Assembly (NCBI GenBank): GCA_964348275.1
Contig: CAYGBT010000010.1
Span: 26,509 to 90,508 of the forward strand
Reading direction: 5' to 3'
Length of the DNA stretch: 64,000 bases
From: CSP1-5 sp964348275
GTDB lineage: Bacteria; Methylomirabilota; Methylomirabilia; Methylomirabilales; CSP1-5
Every line of letters begins with the position of its first letter. Position 1 is the stretch's first letter. The notes beneath the pieces were generated by a model. The model saw nothing but the letters and a program-made list of their open reading frames with translations. It did no database searches and had not been told where the DNA came from. Both the position numbers and the translations under genes were made by a program. Positions 59,110 to 64,000 of this stretch are shown piece after piece.

Positions 59110-59724
59110 CTAATTCCCAGAGTGTTGGGGAAATTTCTTGCCCGGCCAGGGCTCGTATTTTTCTAACATGCCAAGCGCTTCTTTGTTTGTAAGGAAAGCA
59201 GCGATCAACTCTTTGCGTTCTTCAAGACTGATACCGAGTTCGTGATTCTCATGATCAAAAATTCTTTTGATCAGGTCGTTTCCACACCACACCTCCGGAT
59301 TGCGCATGAGAGCAAGGCGCTCCAGGTGGTTTGCTTGCTGAAAATACGGCATCCAATAAAAATCACCTGTCCCCGAAAAAGCGGTCGGGTTCTCGCGAAG
59401 GCATGCTCGAACAAAAGGCTCCGGATCATTCTTTAGGCGGTCTTCTAAATTTCGTTCAGGAAATTCTATACTATCGTTCCTGCGCTCGTTGCGGCTCTGG
59501 CTATAATCGAGGAATCTGCCGTGCAGGGCTATCCACTCTCGGATCTCTACGTTTTCGTCTTCTACCGCCAGGCGGGCTATCTCGAAAGGAATCAGGCCCC
59601 CCTTGCTATCGCTGTACAGCTCCTTTAGCAGTGAAACACGGCCTTTGGCGTCTGCTCTCGTATATTTCCGACGAAGCTCCTCAAGCGTGTAGGCATCCCA
59701 TACGTCATATCTGTATAGGCTCAT
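59110..59724 (-). CDS. HEAT-like repeat protein, probably truncated by frameshift
   Basis: 204 residues from ATG 59724 with AGGGGAAA upstream. Repeated motifs such as IARLAVEDENVEIREWIALHG, FVRACLRENP and RLALMRNPEV suggest a helical repeat scaffold. The frame ends KKFPQHSGN, after which the -1 frame continues with similar content to 58850. An intact protein would be about 300 residues. Alternatively the two are separate overlapping genes. Confidence 0.6.
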   Translation of the reverse strand: MSLYRYDVWDAYTLEELRRKYTRADAKGRVSLLKELYSDSKGGLIPFEIARLAVEDENVEIREWIALHGRFLDYSQSRNERRNDSIEFPERNLEDRLKNDPEPFVRACLRENPTAFSGTGDFYWMPYFQQANHLERLALMRNPEVWCGNDLIKRIFDHENHELGISLEERKELIAAFLTNKEALGMLEKYEPWPGKKFPQHSGN

Positions 59725-59842
59725 CGATTTCCCCTATTACCCTGCAGCCTAACGTAGCGCCGAGGTTGTCCCCGCCGCCCCTAGGATCCTTCTGGAACTA
59801 CCACCCGATCCGTAGGATTGTCACTCCATCAAAGCTCGACCC

Positions 59843-60469
59843 CTACGTCCCTACCGCCCCCGATATGCCAATGAATTCAGATTGTAGATCGAATAAAGTA
59901 GTCATGGCCTTCGCGATGGATTTCCGCTTGTTTAGAATCTTTATTCTAGCCTTTTTTATCTTATCATCTGCCTTATCGAACTCTCCATTGTCTACCATAT
60001 TAAGGGTATCCTCGGCGTGTTCGGATAACCAAGATGAAACCTCATCGATCGAGTCAATCATGGCAACGTCAGATTTGGCGAGGGCTTCAAACAACTCTCG
60101 CATATCCTGCGATTCCTTCGGAGAAAGAACATCGTCAAACCAAGTAACCAGGTACTTGTCGTAAATATTGACAATCTTCTTGCAATGGCCGCGAGCTCGG
60201 GCCATACGCGCATTAATCTGACCACCTTCAAGTTCTACCAGGTGCGCGCGTTCTTCCGCCCTTTCCTTAAATCCCTGCCCATCGTAAAACGTAACAGACA
60301 GATATTTGGAAATCTCGGAGTTCAGTGCCTCAAATACTTTTGCAAGTTCCTCTAACGCCGTTACCAGTTTATCCGCTGCAGGGTCCGGACGTTTGATTAG
60401 TTTGTCTTTAACAGCAGTTATAACGCCGAGTTTGTCGGCAAGATTTACCAAGGAATCGATGCCAATCAT
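59843..60469 (-). CDS. Hypothetical helical protein
   Basis: 208 residues from ATG 60469 with GGGAGGA upstream. Predicted almost entirely helical (KLVTALEELAKVFEALNSEISKYLS; IDEVSSWLSEHAEDTLNMV). No family is recognised. It is the last minus-strand gene of the cluster. Codon use is AT-richer than chromosomal neighbours to the left of 47 kb. Confidence 0.6.
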   Translation of the reverse strand: MIGIDSLVNLADKLGVITAVKDKLIKRPDPAADKLVTALEELAKVFEALNSEISKYLSVTFYDGQGFKERAEERAHLVELEGGQINARMARARGHCKKIVNIYDKYLVTWFDDVLSPKESQDMRELFEALAKSDVAMIDSIDEVSSWLSEHAEDTLNMVDNGEFDKADDKIKKARIKILNKRKSIAKAMTTLFDLQSEFIGISGAVGT

Positions 60470-60725
60470 GGCTCTATCCTCCCTCTTCGTATTTCCGCTT
60501 CCGCTTTTTTCTTCCGTGCCTACTATCTATTTGGGAAACGTTTCGGTACATCTGTCTTGGTAGCCTGGCCGATCCCCTAGTTGCCGAACAGTATTCGGTT
60601 AGCTGGCCCGCATTATAGCCTCTCGACAAGCGAAAAGGCCTTCGCGGGTCGTGCTTCGCCCGAGAAGGCGTCGGAAGTTTCTTGCGCGCCGTCGATTGTG
60701 CCGGAGGTGGGCTAAGGTCTATGCC

Positions 60726-60802
60726 TACCCCGGTTCCATCTCTGCAACTCCTTTTAGGGCCTGAGTATCCCCGACTGGGCTAGGAGAGTCAAGCAGTCCC
60801 AC
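60726..60802. repeat. 77-bp direct repeat, copy A
   Basis: Nearly the same sequence occurs at 63877-63953 in the same orientation: CCTGAGTATCCCCGACTGG followed by CTAGGAGAGTCAAGCA, with a shared TACCCC-GTTCCAT lead. The two copies are 3.15 kb apart and enclose a zinc-finger ORF, the FIMAH-like gene, a nuclease remnant and the PilZ gene. The rest of 60470-60908 holds nothing I can name. Confidence 0.75.
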
Positions 60803-60908
60803 AGTCAGTTTGGATGTGCTCTCGATCATAGCAATGGCTAACCGCCGTCATTGCTTTCAGGACCACTGAAGGGATAGGTATGTTCGACCGAAACCGGCGA
60901 GGATCGAT

Positions 60909-61115
60909 ATGCTTTGGGTGAGGCTACCGCACGAACGTCCCTGCTCAGACTGCCGAGGTGGTGTCGAGCGTTTCATCTACCTGATGAAGTCCGGAAAACC
61001 TGCCATGGAAGTCACCTTTTGCGCCGCTTGTTCCCCCGAGGTAAAGCGGGTAGTGGACTCTTCCTTCGAGCCGACGCACCTGGAGACGACAGGTGAGGAA
61101 TCTGCAAGCTTATAG
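60909..61115 (+). CDS. Small CxxC-CxxC hypothetical protein
   Basis: 68 residues. CSDCRGGVERFIYLM followed by CAACSPEVKRVV gives two CxxC pairs 27 residues apart, a plausible zinc ribbon. No clear ribosome site. Without homologues this remains tentative. Confidence 0.4.
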   Translation: MLWVRLPHERPCSDCRGGVERFIYLMKSGKPAMEVTFCAACSPEVKRVVDSSFEPTHLETTGEESASL

Positions 61116-61689
61116 ACCAGCTTGTTGACGTTAGCAGTCACCGGACGGATAAATTCTTCCTAGCTGAATCGAGTACGGAAGTGGGGAGAACATAGACCCG
61201 GCAAAATCAAAGGCGCACCAGAAAAAACTTTTTCCCAAAATAAAACGGCCCGAGACGGCTTTTTCTTCTCAAATTAAGCGGTTCCAATTCTTAGATCCCC
61301 ACAAGGCCAGCCTTCCAAACGTCACCGCAAAAAATCATATTAATAACTGCCCGCCGTCATTGAAGTTTCCTTTAGCATGCTCGATAGTCTACGAAATTTT
61401 TCTAAGCGGGTAGTACGAAAATGAACCCGGGGTAACCATAAGTCCCCGGCCCACCGCAAGGCACAATCGACGCCGCACCAAGCATTCACACGCCCTCCGG
61501 GTGAAGTATGGCCTGGGAGGGCGGTTTGTTTTACAGTCATCCGCTTAAATCCGATTAGCAATCATGACCCGGTAGCCAGTTTGAAGACGCACATAATAGC
61601 TTTGACCTCAAAATAAAATGATGCACAAATTCACTCTCATTCAGCTTCTTTATCTGGGTCTCCCCAAAGGACGGTGCGATCCGTGGTGG
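61116..61689. other. Interval without a supportable gene
   Basis: About 570 bases. Minus-strand frames at 61340-61561 and 61555-61944 show no family features. CCCTCCGGG ... GGGAGGG near 61494-61522 forms a weak hairpin. Nothing else is evident. Confidence 0.3.
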
Positions 61690-62670
61690 ATGCGTACATT
61701 CGTAATTACTACGCTTCTTACCGCGGTCATTGTTAGCCACGCAACCTCTTCGAACGCCCAAACCATCACGCTCAAGTACGTGGTGTACATTACGGAACGC
61801 GCTAACGTCGTGCCAATTGGAACTACTCCAGTCGACCCTCGGGTTAACCTGTCTCTTGGCCCCTCCGAGCCATTTAGCGCGACATTCGTCCTGACGATGA
61901 CATTCGAGTTTCAACCAGGACATTCCGACGTTGGGGGCTCCCAAGGTAGAAGGCGGAGGACTCTGTACGGGATGCCGACGTTTTCCGTAATACCCCTCCC
62001 GAAGGCAGCACCGCTCATATCACCAGACGACCCTGGAGCAGGTACGAATTTCTTCGGACAGACATTCGAGGAGCAGGAGTGGCGTGTCTCCGGCGAAAGC
62101 TTCATTAACTGGGGTGCGTATCTTAATGATACGGTTCAGAACCAAGATGTCCAATCGGGCTTGACAACCCTTTTAACTCACATAAGGCCCGCGAATCTCA
62201 CGGGACCGGATGATCCGGCGTTCCAATATGTCCCGTTGACGACGTACCTGGATCATATGCGTGGAGACTTGGAGTTCGATTTCGTAACCTGGTCGCTCTT
62301 TTCCAACGCCCCTGATCCTGATGTATTTACGGCTGACTCATTCAACTATCGCGGGACTGCCCACTTTGTCCCCGAACCTCCCTTCTGTTTCTCCACAGTA
62401 ACAACCGTTGATGACCTGAAGGCTGAAGTAGATGCACTAGACACTAGCACCAACACGATTAACACTTTGACGGCTACCGTGGACAAAGTTCAAGAATCTC
62501 TGGATACCGGCAACAACGAGAAAGCGCGTATCCAAATAAGGAATTTCATTAGCGAGGTGATCAATCGGTCTAATCTCAAAGAGACCAATTCCCAGAGAAT
62601 CCCCTTAGGTGAGGCTAATGGCCTGATCTGTGGTGCTGCCAATGTGCTGTTCGATATCCCACTTCCTTAG
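61690..62670 (+). CDS. Secreted protein with a FIMAH-like C-terminal domain
   Basis: 326 residues from ATG 61690, chosen because it places a signal peptide at the start (MRTFVITTLLTAVIVSHA, cleavage near SNAQ); ATG 61618 would bury it. The mature N-terminal region is beta-rich and unfamiliar. The last ~85 residues (TVDDLKAEVDAL, TATVDKVQESLDTGNNEKARIQIRNFISEVI, LGEANGLICGAANVL) match the pattern of FIMAH domains, small helical modules on secreted bacterial proteins. The gene looks intact and has lower GC than the core chromosome. Confidence 0.65.
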   Translation: MRTFVITTLLTAVIVSHATSSNAQTITLKYVVYITERANVVPIGTTPVDPRVNLSLGPSEPFSATFVLTMTFEFQPGHSDVGGSQGRRRRTLYGMPTFSVIPLPKAAPLISPDDPGAGTNFFGQTFEEQEWRVSGESFINWGAYLNDTVQNQDVQSGLTTLLTHIRPANLTGPDDPAFQYVPLTTYLDHMRGDLEFDFVTWSLFSNAPDPDVFTADSFNYRGTAHFVPEPPFCFSTVTTVDDLKAEVDALDTSTNTINTLTATVDKVQESLDTGNNEKARIQIRNFISEVINRSNLKETNSQRIPLGEANGLICGAANVLFDIPLP

Positions 62671-63006
62671 CAGAAAGCAGAGGTTTCGTGACGTTCCCAC
62701 GGGCGTCGGGGTAACTCAGCGCTCGTGGTGTTTCAAAGTCCTTGGGGTAGTCCTCAAAATCGGGAGAGCGGCATGGCCCGCGCATCTGATATCTGACTCA
62801 CTCCCACCCCCCTTGGCTGTGCCCAAAATTGTGCCCACGATTAACTGACAGGGCTAAATCCTTCCTGAAGTCCGTAGTCTAACCCCAGTTTCAGGTCCAA
62901 CCGCAATAGAAATAGGCACTTTTTCATCCATCAACAAAGGCGTAAAACGAGGGCGGGCTTAAGTATCGCCGACCGTGGGAGGGGGTGTCAATCGCTAGGA
63001 TCGACC
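62671..63006. other. Interval without a supportable gene
   Basis: 336 bases with no convincing gene on either strand. The pattern GTGCCCAAAATTGTGCCCAC near 62818 is a short direct repeat. Nothing else is evident. Confidence 0.3.
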
Positions 63007-63201
63007 TCACCTCCACAGCCCCCATCTGGCCTCACGTGCTTCCCCCTGGAGCTTCAGGAACAGTTCCTGGTATTTCACATTCGGAGGCGCCGTCATCATC
63101 TGGGCGCAGCCGTGCTCGGCGAGCCTCGCATTCACGAAGGTGTCGTCCTCTAAGTTAAGCATAGGCGAGGAGTCACCCGTAGGGGTCCCGCTGTTGAACA
63201 T
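63007..63201 (-). pseudogene. Thermonuclease (SNase) C-terminal fragment
   Basis: The last ~48 residues read LNLEDDTFVNARLAEHGCAQ, then PPNVKYQELFLKLQGEAREARWGLW, the C-terminal end of staphylococcal-nuclease-like thermonucleases. The catalytic N-terminal two thirds (Asp/Arg/Glu) are missing. The ORF start before this carries unrelated residues. It is a truncated, inactive remnant. Confidence 0.75.
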
Positions 63202-63262
63202 TCGTGTCCGGGCATCCAGTTCGGCCAGCTACCCGCTTGGAGATTGCGTTTAGGGTGTTCCC

Positions 63263-63631
63263 TCACCTTTCCCCTCGCAGCGAGTCAATGTATTCACCGA
63301 TCAGCCGCTGGGAATCTTCCGAGGGGTCCAGAAACTCCAGCCCCGTCCGATAGATCAGGTCGCGCTCCCCGTCGGGGCGGACCTCCGGACGATGGACCAC
63401 CGATCGGATCACCCGACACTTCAGGCTCACCTCCTGCCCGTGGATCAGGAGCGTCAGGAACGAGGTGGTCCCGGGGCGGACGAGGTGCAAGTGTTCGATC
63501 AGGGCCCCGCCCAAGCTGATATTGATGAGGGAGGCCTCGTAGACGGCGGTAATCTGCCCCGCGGTCGGCTCCTCTACCGCCCAGCGGAAATGGCGCCGCC
63601 TGTCCTCCTGCACCTGTTCAGCTGTGTCCAT
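63263..63631 (-). CDS. PilZ-domain protein
   Basis: 122 residues from ATG 63631, preceded by AGGAGG with good spacing. The c-di-GMP-binding pattern is visible: RRRHFRW (RxxxR-like) near the N-terminus and NISLGGALIE (D/NxSxxG) about 30 residues later, followed by the beta barrel (SFLTLLIHGQEVSLKCRVIR). It would be a single-domain c-di-GMP receptor; its output is unknown. Confidence 0.85.
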   Translation of the reverse strand: MDTAEQVQEDRRRHFRWAVEEPTAGQITAVYEASLINISLGGALIEHLHLVRPGTTSFLTLLIHGQEVSLKCRVIRSVVHRPEVRPDGERDLIYRTGLEFLDPSEDSQRLIGEYIDSLRGER

Positions 63632-63809
63632 GTCTTTCCTCCTGGCCCGCATCAGGTGCGGGTAGAACCCTACAACTGCAAATCACCCACCTGCTTCGGA
63701 TGGTCGATAAACCGGTTCCGCGTTCCCTGTAGCTCCTCAATGGTGTTATTTCGTCGCATCTCGTGGGAGCTTGGGGGGTCCTTGCGGTTCCACCCCTTCA
63801 GTAGGTTCA

Positions 63810-63856
63810 CCAACAAAAAAGCCCCCGGAGCATGACGCCGCAGGGGCTACTGTTTC
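63810..63856 (-). terminator. Terminator-like hairpin repeat copy 2
   Basis: On the minus strand AGCCCC ... GGGGGCTTTTTT forms a stem with the same loop (GCGGCGTCATGCT) as at 3761-3807, and a good T-run. It lies upstream of the PilZ gene on the minus strand and could end a transcript coming from beyond the window. Confidence 0.65.
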
Positions 63857-63876
63857 TCCAGCTCGAAGTTAGCGGT

Positions 63877-63953
63877 TACCCCAGTTCCATACCTTGCATC
63901 TCCTTTAGGACCTGAGTATCCCCGACTGGACTAGGAGAGTCAAGCATTCCCAC
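63877..63953. repeat. 77-bp direct repeat, copy B
   Basis: Second copy of the block at 60726-60802, with single-base differences and one missing T. It lies next to the hairpin at 63810-63856, near the right edge of the window. Confidence 0.75.
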
Positions 63954-64000
63954 GGGTAGGTAAAACCGACAACCTGTTTTCACCGCAGTCCCCAGCACGG

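Larger units (their letters stand above)
47905..60469. mobile_element. Integrated element at tRNA-Ala (right end undetermined)
   Basis: A tyrosine integrase gene points toward the tRNA 3' end and stops 15 bases after it, the usual layout for site-specific elements. The following genes include an excisionase-like HTH protein, a DnaB-like helicase and a phage replisome-organiser-like protein, zinc-finger proteins and unknown genes, almost all on the minus strand. I found no direct repeat of the tRNA 3' end to the right within the window, so the end given here is only the last minus-strand gene of the cluster. No capsid, terminase or conjugation genes are visible. Confidence 0.75.

Noticed and set aside
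47788..63771. 14-base identity ATCTCGTGGGAGCT at 47788-47801 and 63758-63771 as attachment sites
   Set aside because: It lies upstream of the tRNA, not at its 3' end where tyrosine integrases recombine, and 14 bases could be chance. The true right end may lie outside the window.
1..64000. CRISPR arrays or cas genes
   Set aside because: No regularly spaced repeat-spacer series was seen. The short repeats noted are inverted or simple-sequence units without uniform spacers.

Overview
The window is a GC-rich bacterial chromosome segment from a Gram-negative (diderm) organism. It carries an Mla-type lipid transport set, a TamB/AsmA-like protein, SurA, and a heptose adenylyltransferase. The gene mix (HgcAB-like fusion protein, trehalose genes beside a deoxyhypusine-synthase-like gene, several SCO and cytochrome c genes) and the abundant short palindromic repeats suggest a poorly cultured lineage such as NC10/Methylomirabilota or a relative. 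That placement is inference, since no rRNA or ribosomal protein gene is present.

Layout. (1) 1-3.9 kb: the 3' end of an ABC permease gene, a REP-associated (Y1) transposase flanked by inverted G-rich/C-rich tracts, and a minus-strand pair made of a HgcA-HgcB-like fusion protein and a SAM methyltransferase. An ~0.8 kb gene-poor stretch follows. (2) 3.9-37.3 kb: ordinary cell-envelope and housekeeping genes. These are lapA-like, lipoprotein, mlaE-mlaF-mlaD, a 1169-aa TamB/AsmA-like protein, otsA-otsB, a DHS-like gene, rfaE2, mfd, surA, and then on the minus strand tsaD, ctpA, envC, ftsX and ftsE. TPR, yqgE, radC, an Nramp-like transporter with a MgtE_N/CBS partner, a Mut7-C gene, fmt, rsmB, a PASTA protein, rpe, an M23 peptidase and an EamA permease follow. 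Many neighbours overlap by 1-4 bases, so long operons are likely. (3) 37.4-47.6 kb: a metal (mainly copper/zinc) and redox island. It has a cytochrome c-CusF fusion, SCO proteins, a P1B-type ATPase, a two-domain multicopper oxidase, a ZIP transporter, a DtxR-type regulator, a cytochrome c and a TlpA-like thioredoxin. A promoter overlapped by two palindromes lies between the divergent ATPase and oxidase genes. (4) 47.8 kb to the end: tRNA-Ala(GGC) with a tyrosine integrase abutting its 3' end, followed by an integrated element. The element carries an excisionase-like gene, a phage-type replication module (DnaB-like helicase and replisome-organiser-like protein), small zinc-finger proteins, a GIY-YIG protein and a run of coupled genes of unknown function. 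The far right looks like element remnants or islets: a repeat pair, a FIMAH-like secreted protein, a broken nuclease and a PilZ gene.

The most unusual items are the HgcAB-like fusion with its methyltransferase; the transposase bracketed by opposed G-quadruplex-type tracts; a palindromic repeat inserted in frame inside the P-type ATPase gene; the Nramp-like transporter lacking the usual metal-binding motifs and paired with a MgtE_N/CBS protein; and, in the integrated element, a set of three near-identical palindromes plus helically phased AGACAC repeats.
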